Shown here: piece after piece, positions 52,663 to 64,000 of the stretch
How positions within the stretch are numbered: position 1 is the first letter of the stretch
Layout of the letters: each line of letters begins with the position of its first letter
Source: Microvelia longipes
Taxonomy: Eukaryota; Arthropoda; Insecta; Hemiptera; Veliidae
Reading direction: 5' to 3'
Length of the DNA stretch: 64,000 bases
NCBI GenBank assembly: GCA_018340805.1
Contig: JACMZG010001914.1
Span: forward strand, 8,680,924-8,744,923
The notes under the pieces: model-generated
The model's input: the letters and a program-made list of their open reading frames with translations, nothing else
Database searches by the model: none
What the model was told of the DNA's origin: nothing
Translations under genes and position numbers: made by a program

Positions 52663-53050
52663 GAGTCACCCGTGGTGTAGTGGTTAAGGTACACGGTCAA
52701 TACACAGAATGAATGGACTTTAAACTTCTGAGTTTATTTAGTTATGGGTTCAATCCCAGCACGGGCCTCTGAGATTTTTATGAGAGGGATACAAAGTCTG
52801 CGTACCACGTCCTTCAGAAGGGACGTAAAGCCGGTGGTCTCGAGCCTGTGTGTTGTCAGGTGCTTGTTAAACATCCCTTACCCTAAATGAAACTCGGTAT
52901 AGGCAAAATTTAGGACCCTCATAGTAGAGGAAGAGTAGAAAGGAAAGAGAAAGGAGTAGAACACTATTTTAGAGAGCTGGCAAAAAGGGCCCAACAACGT
53001 TGCCTACTTACCTGGTAGTTACTACCACTCCCCCCCCCCTCCCCATATTC
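52663..53050 (+). mobile_element. tRNA-derived SINE, copy 2
   Basis: Starts GAGTCACCCGTGGTGTAGTG. A box TGGTGTAGTGG (52673-52683), B box GGTTCAATCCC (52747-52757). 14-bp TSD ACTTAAAAAATAAA (52649-52662) and ACTTAAGAAATAAA (53057-53070), one mismatch. The tail has the GGTAGTTACTACC hairpin and a C-run. Confidence 0.93.
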
Positions 53051-53070
53051 CTAACTACTTAAGAAATAAA

Positions 53071-54250
53071 TTAAGTTCCAGAGGAAATTATAACAAATTT
53101 AATTTAAATAAAAACCAAGCCTGAGACTTCCTTTAAAAACACTGGAATCTAGGGAAAAGTAAAGAAGACAAAATAGGAAAATCAATTAATTCGTAGGTCA
53201 GAATATTCAAAGAGTGTTTAAAAATAATTTATTTACAATAAAAAAAAGTAAACTTAATTAAAGTTTGTATGTACAAAACACTTGAGGTTGCCAGCAAGGT
53301 GTGAACAGTTACCAAAAAAAGATAAAGTTGCTTTAATAATTAATTGAAACAAAGTTATTATTGACTGTTATTTTTTTAAGTTAACTAACCTTTTTTTTTA
53401 GATTTAAGTTTAATAACTACAGGGCTGTGCATTTCGCCTCTAATTTCATTGTTCCATACTGGAACGGTGCCTCAGAATTATAATGGGTTACTCTCACAGT
53501 TTTTAATTATTCTTCAAAATGAAAGGATAGCATATAAAAAGAATTAAGAAATATCTAAAGGCTCGTTTGAGTGTCCTGTGAATTTATGCTAAATTTAAAA
53601 AAAATGTTTAAAAGGTAACAAAAACATTTCTACTTAACTTCAGTAATGCCACAATATTTGTACATATTCTGGCAAAATTTTATCTAATTGGTGACATCAT
53701 TTTGGTGATACACTTCTTCCATTTTTTGGGAGACCTTTTAAACTTTTTAGAGTTAAAAAAATATCGAAGGTCTTACAATAAATGAATAACCAAAATGAAG
53801 CTGCAAATTAATTCAAATCATGTAGGTTGAATTTTTCTGATTAAAATCTGATATAATATGTTACTGGATGTCTTAAAAGTGGATAAATTAAACTGATATT
53901 ACAAAAATCCAAGATTTGGTTTGGAAACTATCTATTGCCTAGGTTTGTTTAAAAATAAACCTGCAATGCACAAATATCAGCAATGTAATTTCGCTTGTTT
54001 TAGAACTCTTCCAAATTAAACACTATAATTAAAAAAAAGTATATTTATTATACTTTGTCTAGTATTACTACAAATATTAATAAGATACGTTTTGGGTACT
54101 ATCCTATCATCAGTATATAAATAAACTGTGCTTAAATTTAAGTTATGTTATTTATATTTGATTAGAATATATTCATTTTTCTTAAAGTTAGATTATTTGT
54201 ACTGTGATCCTAGACAAAGTTTAATAAAAATAAGTTTTTTTTTAAATATA
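53071..54250. other. SDR-TRMT11 intergenic region, part 2
   Basis: AT-rich; nothing recognised. Confidence 0.45.
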
Positions 54251-54254
54251 GTGT

Positions 54255-54260
54255 TTTATT
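54255..54260 (-). terminator. TRMT11: TRMT11 polyadenylation signal AATAAA
   Basis: AATAAA on the minus strand about 90 nt after the stop codon; the only well-placed signal. Confidence 0.5.
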
Positions 54261-54349
54261 TGTTACATACAATGTGCAATTGTCACAAAATCTCTTTCTA
54301 CCAAAAATGCACTCTTTATGGTCTTTTTTGCCAGTTAATATCACCTGTT

Positions 54350-54505
54350 TCATGTTTGTTGCAAAGAATTATTTTTAATTTCTAAATACTGAGGGTTGAG
54401 AAGTGCTTTAGCTCTTTTATCTCTTCTCAGCTCTTCAGCTTGCTGATAATATTTCTGCCTAAATGTTTGCAAGTCATTACTTGGTGAATTGCTGATTATT
54501 TCGTC
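54350..54505 (-). CDS. TRMT11: TRMT11 last exon
   Basis: Acceptor TTTTTTAG|GAC, 51 codons then TGA at 54352-54350. It encodes a FRQKYYQQAEEL..KR helix, like the FREKYF segment near the end of animal TRMT11. Confidence 0.85.
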   Translation of the reverse strand, partial: DEIISNSPSNDLQTFRQKYYQQAEELRRDKRAKALLNPQYLEIKNNSLQQT

Positions 54506-57500
54506 CTAAAAAATAATTGTAATCAAGCTTAGAAAATTAAAAACTACACATAATGGAAACCAAGAATTAACTTAAGCCAATTATCATTAATGTTTAAAAA
54601 AATATTTTTAAATGGCAGATTTTAACATGACTTGAAGCACCAAAAACCTACTCAAAGACACTTGCATCTACTTCAAAAATATAAAGATGAAATATTAGGT
54701 AAGGTAAGAACAATCTGAACAGGTAGAATTTCATCAGATAAGATAAGAACAACCTAATTAGGAATAATTTCAACAGGTAAGGTAACAACCTGAGCAGTAT
54801 ATTTGCTCAACACATTTTTAAGAAGAAAAGACTCAAAGTGAAATTATACTGGTATAATTTTCTTTTATGACTCAAAATTTAATAAACATAAAATAAAAAA
54901 TGAATAAACATTAGTCTTAGATTAATGTAATCAAAGACTAATGCCATCCATTACAATGCTAATGGAATTAGCACCAATACATCATTTTCACCAATACATC
55001 ATCAGCACCAATACATCATTAGCACCAATACACCATTTTCACCAATACATCATTTTGAAATTGTTTTCATTTTATTACAATGTCTATGACTACACTATGG
55101 TTATAAGAGTACCTTTGGATGGGATATTTTCTGATAAGTTAACAACCTCCTAGACGCAGCTGTGGATAATATTTGCTCAGAATTACCAACCAACTCCAAG
55201 CAGGGATGCTTTGGTAAATTATCCTCATTGTATTCATTCCTGTAAAATAAAAAAAAATCATAAAATGCTCAAAGTAAAAAATACAATGACATGTATATAT
55301 TTTTAAAAATCTGGTATGGGTTACATCAAAACTTTTCCTCATCACATCGGATTCCCTACGCTCCGAAGCTGGGAGGATGATTCAGACTCGCTTCGCTCGT
55401 CCACACATAGTAGAGGAGTACCTTCCCAGGCACTGACTACTCGATGCTCCTCAACTTTTATGATCACCCAAAAATCATGGATACTTGTCATATTAAAACT
55501 TAACTTAGTGTGCTTATTTATAATGTAAAGGTATAAAAAAAATAAAAATAAAATGCCCGTCTTAGGGCCTTTCGGCCCATCAGGGTATTCACCCTGCAGG
55601 AACCACCTCAGGTGGGTTGCATCTACTACACTTTAAGAAATAATTAAAGTTGGCGAAATCTTTTTAATACTAATAATATTCATAAAATCTTAGAGCATAG
55701 CCTGGGCTGCAACGAAAAGGTATACACAAACCAAATTTCAAGTCAATTGGATTATTTTCCGATTTTTTACAATTTTTACTAAACCTATACCAATCGTTAG
55801 ATAAAAATTGAACTAATGCTGATAATGAGATGAAACTTAGAAAAATTTCAATCAGATTGCATCATTTTTCCGTGTTTTATGATTTTTCAAACTATTTGCT
55901 GAGTCATTATTGAGGGTTAATGAGGTCATAAAACAATTATTTTCAGAATAGCACAACTACAGCAGTAGACTGATTTTCGTACAAAGTTTCAACTCTCTAG
56001 CATAAATACACTGGGAGCTACAATGATAACAGACACACACATACAGACAGACAATTTTGCAAAAACCACTCAAGAGGCCTTAAAACGCCTGAAACGGATA
56101 ATTCTGAATGCATCCAGATTTCAAATTTTTTGCAAACACAGTACTTTTCCTATATAGATGTAGGAAAATTCTATTTTCCTACATCTATATAAATTCCTAT
56201 GTATATGTCATTATATACCTACAGTATAAATGAGGAAAAGTAAAAATTAAAAAAAAAATAATAGGGTTGAAATTTAGCACAAGTTTATCTCTTTAGTTAA
56301 TAAACATGTTTAGAAAGTTTATTCTTGATTCTGGCCCATAAATCCATGATCTTGGTGGATCACCAGTGTGAAACACCATTGAGCAAATCAAGTACAGTAA
56401 ATGATAACAGACACACATACAGACAGACAATTTTGCAAAAACCACTTAGGAGGCCTTAAAAATGCCTGAAACTGCATTTTTATATATACTTTTTATATAT
56501 TATACTTGTTATGCAATATTTATTTAGGAATCAAATAAGTGTTACCAACCTAATAATAGGTATCCAAGTGACAAGCCTGGAGCTCAATTTGAGGTGCCTG
56601 GCAGCAAAGGTAAGCAAGTCATTGAGCAGTTGTTTAAGATTGTAATGAACTTTACTAGGTATATGTGTTGCCATTTGTTCTTCTGTAATGTTTATGTTGT
56701 CTTTGGTGGCACCAACTCTTTCCATAGACTCTCTCATCCCATAAGGAGCTGCAAAATATTATTATTTTTAAGAATTAAGTTTAACGGAGTGTGAGAAATC
56801 TTAATTAGGAAAAATAATAAAGAAGACAGCAGTCCGAGTATTGTTAGTTTTATTAACTTGCATTTGTTTTGAATTGTTTTTTGCCTTGTTTGGTATCTAT
56901 ATTTTTTTATTTCTGTTTTCTTGTAATTGGTTTTATGGTTTTGTTTACTTGTTATTAGATTCACTGAGGATGCAAAGCATCGCTTGTGCGAAAGCTCTGA
57001 TGAAATAAATTAATTTAACAAAACTCGGACTCCTGTCTTCATTATTACTTTTCCTAATTATTATTATTATTTAATTAGTGGTAACTACAATCAGTAGCAT
57101 CACTTTGTCAGAGAGAGTAAAAATTAAATTGAATGGAAACTCTTCACAACAATACATAGCTTCATCAAGCAGGTAGTTTTTAAGAGAAGTCTTGAACTCA
57201 TCCGGAGGCAGTTTCAGTAGGTTATTATAACTTTATTATCCTTTATTGGTTAAATGACTTAATAAATAAGTATATAACAAGTCGTACAACAACATAGTAA
57301 ACAATATAGAACATACAACAACATAGTAAACAATATAGAAATAATTAAGTAAAAAACATAACATACAACAACATAGTAACTTAAGTAAAAAACATAACAT
57401 ACAACAACATAGTAAACAATATAGAAATAATTAAGTACAACAACAACAATAATTAAGAACATAACATACAACAACATAACAATATAGTACAACAACATAG

Positions 57501-60500
57501 TAAACAATATAGAAATAATTTAAAAAACATAACATACAACAACATAGTAAACAATATAGAAATAATTAAGTAGGTACATACAACAACATAGTAAACAATA
57601 TAGAAATAATTAAGTAAAAAACATAACATACAACAACAACAATATAGAACAACAATATAGATAGTAAAATATAATTAAGTAAAAAACATAACATACAACA
57701 ACATAGTAAAAATATAGAAATAATTAAGTAAAAAAAATAACATACAACAACATAGTAAACAATATAGAAATAATTAAATAAAAACATAACATACAACAAC
57801 ATAGTAAACAATATAGAAATAATTAAGTAAAAACATAACATACAACAACATAGTAAACAATATAGAAATAATTAAATAAAACATAACATACAACAACATA
57901 GTAAACAATATAGAAATAATTAAGTAAAAACATAACATACAACAACATAGTAAACATATAGAAATAATTAAATAAAAAACATAACATACAACACATAGTA
58001 AACAATAAGAAATATTAAGTAAAAAAACATAACATACAACAACATAGTAAACAATATAGAAATAATTAAGTAAAAAACATAACATACAACAACATAGTAA
58101 ACAATATAGAAATAATTAAGTAAAAAAACATAACATACAACAACATAGTAAACAATATAGAAAAATTAAGTAAAAAACATAACATACAAACATAGTAAAC
58201 AATATAGTTAAACATAGAAAAACAATATAGAAATAATAAGTAAAAAACATAACATACAACAACATAGTAAACAATATAGAAATAATTAAGTAAAAAACAT
58301 AACATACAACAACATAGTAAACAATATAGAAATAATTAAATAAAAACATACATACAACAACAAGTAAACAAATAAGAAATAATTAAGTAAAAACATAACA
58401 TACAACAACATAGTAAACAATATAGAAATAATTAAATAAAAAACATAACATACAACAACATAGTAAACAATATAGAATAATAAAAAAAAACATAACATAC
58501 AACAACATAGTAAACAATATAGAAATAATTAAGTAAAAAACATAACATACAACAACATAGTAAAACAATATTAAGTAAAACATAACATACAACAACATAG
58601 TAAACAATATAGAAATAATAAATAAAAAACATAACATACAACAACATAGTAAACAATATAGAAATAATTAAGTAAAAAACATAACATACAACAACATAGT
58701 AAACAATATAGAAATAATTAAAAAAAACATAACATACAACAACATAGTAAACATATAGTAAAAAACATACAACAACATAGTAAACAATATAGAAATAATT
58801 AAGTAAAAACATAACATACAACAACATAGTAAACAATATAGAAATAAAGTAAAAAACATAACATACAACACATAGTAAACAATATAGAAATAATTAAATA
58901 AAAAACATAACATACAACAACATAGTAAACAATATAGAAATAATTAAGTAAAAACATAACATACAACAACATAGTAAACATATAGAAATAATTAAATAAA
59001 AAACATAACATACAACACATAGTAAACAGTAACATACAAACATATAAACAATATAGAAATTTAAATAAAAAACATAACATACAACAACATAGTAAAAAAT
59101 ATAGAAATAATTAAGTAAAAAACATAACATACAACAACATAGTAAACAATATAGAAATAATAAGTAAAAAACATAACATACAACAACATAGTAAACAATA
59201 TAGAAATAATTAAGTAAAAAACATAACATACAACAACATAGTAAACAATATAGAAATAATTAAGTAAAAAACATAACATACAACAACATAGTAAACAAAT
59301 ATAGAAATAATAAAAAAAAAACATAACATACAACATAGTAAACAATATAGAAATAATTAAGTAAAAAATAACATACAACAACATAGTAAACAATATAGAA
59401 ATAATTAATAAAAAACATAACATACAACAACATAGTAAACAATATAGAAATAATTAAGTAAAAACATAACATACAACAACATAGTAAACAATATAGAAAT
59501 AATTAAGTAAAAACATAACATACAACAACATAGTAAACAATATAGAAATAATTAAGTAAAAAACATAACATACAACAACATAGTAAACAATATAGAAATA
59601 ATTAAATAAAAAACATAACATACAACAACATAGTAAACAATATAGAAATAATTAAGTAAAAACATAACATAAACAACATAGTAAACAATATAGAAAAATT
59701 AAGTAAAAAACATACAACAACATAGTAAAACAATATAGAAATAATTAATAAAAAACATAACATACAACAACATAGTAAACAATATAGAAATAATTAAGTA
59801 AAACATAACATACAACAACATAGTAAACAATATAGAAATAATTAAGTAAAAAACATAACATACACAACATAGTAAACAAATAGTAAAAAACATAACATAC
59901 AACAACATAGTAAACAATATAGAATAATTAAATAAAAAACAAATACAACAACATAGTAAACAAACATAACATACAACAACATAGTAAACAATATAGAAAT
60001 AATTAAAAAAAAACATAACATACAACAACATAGTAAACAATATAGAAATAATTAAGTAAAAACATAACATACAACAACATGTAAACAATATAGAAATATA
60101 TAAATAACATACAACAACATAGTAACAATATAGAAATAATTAAGTAAAAACATAACAAAACAAATAGTAAACAATATAGAAATAATTAAATAAAAACATA
60201 ACATACACAACATAGTAAACAATATAGAAATAATTAATAAAAAACATACATACAACAACATAGTAAACAATATAGAAATATTAAAAAAAAACATAACATA
60301 CAACAACATAACAATATAGAAATAATAAGTAAAACATACAATAACATAGTAAACAATTATAGAAATAATTATAGAAACAACATACAACAACATAAAACAA
60401 TATAGAAATAATTAAGTAAAAAACATAACATACAACAACATAGTAACAATATAGAAATAATTAAATAAAAAACATAACATACAACACATAGTAAACAATA

Positions 60501-62287
60501 TAGAAATAATTAAAAAAAACATAACATACAACAACATAGTAAACAATATAGAAATAATTAAATAAAAAACATAACATACAACAACATAGTAAACAATATA
60601 GAAATAATTAAGCACATTATACTTTATGAAATATAATCCTAGAGTGAATAATATGCTTTCTCTATCAATTGTTTTTGTTTCTTTAATAAAGGAGTTAATT
60701 TTCAACAGACTTAACTGAGTGAGGTAGTTTAACTTATAGCCAGATTGAATGATGACGCTCTAAATAATGATGTTCTATATTTTACTGGGTACAGATCTAA
60801 CTTATTTCTAGTGTTAATTTTGTGCACGCTAAAGTGAGTTTAAATTTGTTTGGATATTTTCTCACTAGCTTACACGACTCAAAAATAATTGTTTGCTGTC
60901 GACTTTGTTCATCAATCTAATGGCTTGGTGGTGGGCAGACTTTGTGGTATTTTTCCGAGGTAGGGAGTAGAGGTGTTATGACTGTGATAAATTTATTTAT
61001 TTTACATTCTTTAATTTATATTAATCTAACATTAATAGCTTTAGGACCTAGTCATAAGTATAATAATAAGCATGTTATTAGCAATAATTTAATTATAGAT
61101 CAACATAGATTAAGTAAATCCGAGACTGGTTATTCAAATTTAGGAATACAATTATTTAATAGACTCGATAATTATACTAAAGAATTAGAATTAAAAAGTG
61201 ATTTTTAAAAAACTTGTTAAAGAAAAACTTACAACTAATGTATTTTATAGTATCAAGGAATACCTAGTCAAAGGAATTTAAAATAATAATTGTGATATAA
61301 GGGTGTTTTTCAATGTTTGCTTGTTCTGTAAGTGTTGCTCTTTCTTTTTAGTAATACGTTTTATAATGTTATTTAACTTGACGAATTGCTATTGTTCTTA
61401 TGCTAAGACTATACTTCATAATGAAATAACAAAGGTTTTTATTTTATTTAGGTTCACTTTATTACGTTGTACAGAACGTGAAATGCAATATTTTTATCCA
61501 CGGTTTTTTTTTTTTTTTGTAGGGCTTACAAAAAAACATTTTTGTACAGCTAGGAGTTCATCTATTTGCTGCACGGAGTGCTGAAAACCACATTTTTGTC
61601 ATAGTTATAGATAGCTATAATTCCGCTAGATGGCAACACTATATTTATATAAAGTATATTTATATACTGTAATATATTGTTTACTTAACATCACTTATAA
61701 TTAAATTATTTGACGTTTGTATAACACATTAATTTATGTTTCAAAGAATTAAGATATCAGTATACCTATCTTTCTGTTGTCTATTTCTTGTTTGTTTACA
61801 ATTGATTTTAAATTAATTACTTGTTTGTATTTATTTAATTGAGAGTATAATGTACAATGTTTTTATAGAAATTGAAGTGACACTCTGTTGGTAACAACTC
61901 CACTAGAGTAATATAATGATTGTTAACTTTAGACTCAAGATTAACTTATCTAATTAAGTACAAAATAATATAAAATTATTTGTTTAACAGAGATGAGTCA
62001 GATAGATAATACTTTAATCCTAATGTTTGATATGCCATATAATATCCTTGTATATAATAGAATTGATTTTCCATGAGAATATTTTTTTTAAAGATCTTAG
62101 TGAGGTATGCTTAATAAAAATACATATTATTTCACTGGAACCTACGATCTGTTATGATAGCATCAAGTTGAATATGGCACATCCACATGGGCAAGGAGCT
62201 ATCAGCTGCAACAATGTCTATGTAACGAGACTCCAATCCATACTGCTTTAAATTATTTAATACATTTTCATTACATCTAGTTTTACC
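54350..62287 (-). CDS. TRMT11: TRMT11, tRNA (guanosine-10 N2)-methyltransferase, C-terminal four exons
   Basis: Joined minus-strand exons 62287-62146, 56748-56550, 55239-55113 and 54505-54350 encode about 207 residues; phases 1, 2 and 0 agree at the junctions. TRMT11 is the catalytic subunit that, with TRMT112, makes m2G10 in cytosolic tRNAs. Seen: NLKQYGLE and QLDAIITD, then the catalytic DPPYG formed across the first junction (GAT C|CT CCT TAT GGG), RESMERVG, a helix LNDLLTFAARHL, WIPII, KHPCLELVGNSEQ, ASRRLLTY and a charged C-terminal helix with FRQKYY. The N-terminal THUMP half and the SAM-binding motif I lie upstream of 62287 and were not found before 64000. AATAAA at 54255-54260 (minus) is about 90 nt past the stop. 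The 5.4-kb intron contains a 3.3-kb satellite. No break is seen in the coding part. Confidence 0.9.
54955..55050 (+). repeat. CACCAATACATCATT tandem repeat
   Basis: About five units of 15-17 bp in the last TRMT11 intron. Confidence 0.85.
55113..55239 (-). CDS. TRMT11: TRMT11 exon, HPCLELVGNSEQ
   Basis: Acceptor TTTTACAG|GAA, donor CCAAAG|GTACTC, phase 2 to 0. KHPCLELVGNSEQ and SRRLLTYQK match the conserved C-terminal part of TRMT11. Confidence 0.9.
55310..56470 (-). repeat. F7 interspersed repeat, long inverted copy
   Basis: Begins with inverted AAAACTTTTCCTCATCACAT and GACTCGCTTCGCTCGTC, then TTGAACTAATGCTGATAATG and CAGACAGACAATTTTGCAAA twice. 55545-55640 (AGGGCCTTTCGGCCCATCAG) may be a separate insert. 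Confidence 0.65.
56550..56748 (-). CDS. TRMT11: TRMT11 exon with DPPYG and WIPII
   Basis: Acceptor TTTTGCAG|CTC, donor ATTAG|GTTGGT, phase 1 to phase 2. It supplies the second P, Y and G of the catalytic motif, then MRESMERVGATKD, a helix and the WIPIIR strand. A second donor-like GTAACA six bases on is rejected because it breaks the frame with the next exon. Confidence 0.9.
56760..57270. other. TRMT11 intron, tail-like stem-loop
   Basis: 56963-57010 has CTGAGGATGCAAAGCATCGC and TTGTGCGAAAGCTCTGATGA, a stem-loop of the kind found in Penelope-like tails. The rest is plain AT-rich sequence. Confidence 0.45.
57274..60612. repeat. 49-bp satellite array, about 68 units
   Basis: Plus-strand unit AACATAACATACAACAACAT then AGTAAACAATATAGAAATAA and TTAAGTAAA; unit starts at 59421, 59470 and 59519 give a period of 49. 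Many units have 1-10 bp deletions. All long minus-strand frames here (rich in YFYIVYYVVVCYVF) are artefacts. Confidence 0.98.
60613..61060. other. TRMT11 intron spacer
   Basis: Nothing recognised. Confidence 0.4.
61061..61290 (+). pseudogene. LINE ORF2 C-terminal relic
   Basis: KHVISNNLIIDQHRLSKSET, GIQLFNRLDNYTKELELKSD, then after a slip in an A-run KKLVKEKLTTNVFYSIKEYL: the tail of a CR1/Jockey-like RT protein. Confidence 0.7.
61291..62145. other. TRMT11 intron spacer
   Basis: Nothing recognised; a T-run at 61505. Confidence 0.4.
62146..62287 (-). CDS. TRMT11: TRMT11 internal exon before the DPPY motif
   Basis: Acceptor TTGTTTAG|GGT (phase 0), donor GATC|GTAGGT (phase 1). It encodes GKTRCNENVLNNLKQYGLE and, at its end, DAIITD, the strand leading into the catalytic motif. 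Confidence 0.87.
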
Positions 62288-62659
62288 CTAAACAAAACAG
62301 ACAATATATTTAAGAAAATTATACAAAATAAGAAATTAGAAGAAATTTTATTTGTTTCGTTACACATAAAAATGAACAGTCAAACATGGTCAATTTTTTA
62401 TTTACAGTCGTTGTTAAAATAGATTTTATAAGTTTTTGAAAACTCCAGAACTGTGTAAAGAGCTAGCTGAGTAAACAAAGTCAGTGAGTTCTTTTATTTC
62501 AGAAGTTAGGGTTGGCCTATATGTTTGTATGTGTCACAATTACTGCTGTAAAAATTAACCCTCATTTAATGAAACTTGGTAAACATGTTATAATATTCAT
62601 ACAAAGCCTCATTAGTAATACCATACTACAAATGACTATCTGAAAAGGTTAGACAGATC

Positions 62660-63160
62660 TGCAGTAAATATACAGTCAGAGCCACATTCAAATCAAAAAC
62701 AACCTTAAGAAAGACTCTAACAAGAACTAGACCTAAGAATGAGGCTCAGGATTCCAAAAATACCGTGCGAGTGTGGAAGTGTCTACCACGGAGCATCTGG
62801 GAGACCACTAGATGTTAGAATTCAGGAACATAAAGGATATGTTTGGAGAGAAGAGATCAACTTATCAAAAATAGCAGCTCATGTATGGAAGAATAACCAC
62901 CGAATGGAATGGAGTAATGCAAAAATCATACGCAAAGAAGAGCATTGGAGCAATCGAAAAATCAAAGAGGCAGCTTACATGGCTGTATCTGACAACCAGC
63001 CTATAAGACAATCAAGTATGAAAATCAACCCAATATGGATACCAATGCTCAAGAAAGAGTTAAAAAGGCAGGATTAAAAATTAGAAAGATCTTGATATGG
63101 CGTATTCGAAAGGTTGTGAGAGGTATATAAGGAACCCTAACACCTATATAGATTGGAGAA
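62660..63160 (+). pseudogene. Penelope-like element relic with GIY-YIG endonuclease domain
   Basis: 62681-62735 reads ATFKSKTTLRKTLTRTRPKN, the RT-to-endonuclease linker. After a frameshift, 62739-63077 reads IPKIPCECGSVYHGASGRPL, VRIQEHKGY, AAHVWKNNH and ending SPIW-like NPIWIPMLK, as in the GIY-YIG domain of EN+ Penelope elements (the YIG is YHG here). Broken and partial. Confidence 0.8.
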
Positions 63161-63450
63161 GGCCCCAGGTAGATAAGTTTCAAAGTGCTTTGTTAAGCCG
63201 TTGATACTTGTCTACCAAGTCAGGTTGAAATCCTGACACCCTACACATAACACACACTGCCTTTCTCAAGACAAACCTGATGAGAGAAGTACCTGCTGTC
63301 GAATCGTCATTAATTGTCAATAACATTGACAATGGATTATGTCCAACTTTAAATTTCAGAATTTAAAGAAATAAAATTTGATTAGGGGTGCAGATTTGAT
63401 TTAAGACATTAAACCTTAAGCAGACATTAAGGCCCGTATTCAGAATGATC
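63160..63450. other. 3' side of the Penelope relic
   Basis: Probably its untranslated tail; includes CCTGATGAGAGAAG and the near-palindrome TAATTGTCAATAACATTGAC. Nothing coding. Confidence 0.4.
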
Positions 63451-63690
63451 AAAAGTTTCAAAAAAAATCTCTCCTAGGTTCTTCCTAGGTTGTTCCTAGG
63501 TTGTTCCTAGCTTTTTCCTAGCTTCTTCCTAGCTTTAGTGTCCATTTTAGAACATTTTTAACCGTCCCTAGAGCTAGGAAGAGATCTCTCCTAGGTTTCT
63601 CCTAGCCTTTTCCTAACTTTGCACCTTAAATTCTAGGAAAAGGCTAGGAAAAAGCTAGGAACAACCTAGGAAGATCCAAGGTAGGTAGAG
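63450..63690. repeat. CCTAGG/CTAGGAA-rich inverted repeat
   Basis: TTCTTCCTAGGTTGTTCCTA and related words on the left, GCTAGGAACAACCTAGGAAG on the right; can fold as a hairpin of about 100-bp arms. Confidence 0.85.
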
Positions 63691-63739
63691 AGGTACCTTA
63701 AATCGTCCCTAGATTGCCTCTAGTCATTTTTCGTTCTAT

Positions 63740-64000
63740 TTTAATAATTGTTTTTGAGCTTAAAACCCGTTTTGGGTAAACAAGAGAGGTTTAGGGCGAC
63801 AAATTTTTTGGTTGTCACCCCCTTATAAATTTGGGGTGCTGACCCCAAAAAGTCAAATTTTTTTTATTGCTCCAAACAACTTCTTTTGACCTGAAACGGA
63901 TTTTGAGGCAATAAAAAAATTTTTTTTGGTCGGTTACCCCTTATAAATTTTGGGGGTGCTGCCCCAAAAAAAATCAAAAATTTGTTTTATTGCTCCAAAC
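63740..64000 (+). repeat. Tandem pair of about 117-bp units, cut by the window end
   Basis: TTATAAATTTGGGGTGCTGA.CCC to TTTATTGCTCCAAAC occurs at about 63824-63878 and 63941-64000. Confidence 0.8.

Noticed and set aside
57259..60705. Many overlapping minus-strand frames of 60-134 aa rich in Tyr, Val and Cys
   Set aside because: Translations of a 49-bp satellite in shifting frames; no conserved frame or start context.

Overview
This window is animal nuclear DNA, most likely from an insect. It is AT-rich, its introns are long and full of repeats, and splice sites are canonical GT-AG. It carries a CR1/Jockey-type LINE, Penelope-like relics, a tRNA-derived SINE and many short non-autonomous DNA transposons. 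I cannot fix the order or species. Nothing looks bacterial or viral.

Three host genes can be rebuilt exon by exon, each with splice phases that agree. (1) 12.1-28.6 kb, minus strand: a four-exon EF-hand gene of the calaxin/EFCAB1 family, about 262 aa. (2) 40.6-50.5 kb, plus strand: a seven-exon membrane-anchored short-chain dehydrogenase/reductase of the SDR16C / retinol dehydrogenase 10 type, about 307 aa. (3) 54.3-62.3 kb, minus strand: the last four exons of TRMT11, the tRNA guanosine-10 N2-methyltransferase; its 5' part is outside the window or unrecognised. Genes 2 and 3 are convergent. The three genes have no evident functional link.

Almost everything else is mobile or repetitive. 0-12 kb: a 494-bp palindrome, a hAT-like insertion, a SINE with exact target-site duplication (TSD), a hAT MITE swollen by (TA)n, and two MITE families (here F1 and F2) nested in each other. 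15.7-20.7 kb: a nearly complete LINE antisense in an EFCAB1-like intron. 21-24 kb: three layers of nested elements. 29.3-34.7 kb: a dense pile of F1, F2, F4, F5 and F6 elements. 35-40 kb: more MITEs, a Penelope relic and a second (TA)n-swollen hAT MITE. 40.1-40.6 kb: a minisatellite grown from a SINE-like tail. 57.3-60.6 kb: a 49-bp satellite of about 68 units inside a TRMT11 intron.

The observations most worth a second look are three 41-nt sequences that fit a hammerhead-ribozyme core (24.2, 24.5 and 42.1 kb), the reciprocal F1/F2 nesting proved by exact 8-bp TSDs, and the apparent conservation of a hairpin, but not its sequence, between the SINE tail and the minisatellite at 40 kb. Family names F1-F9 are local labels used only in this annotation.
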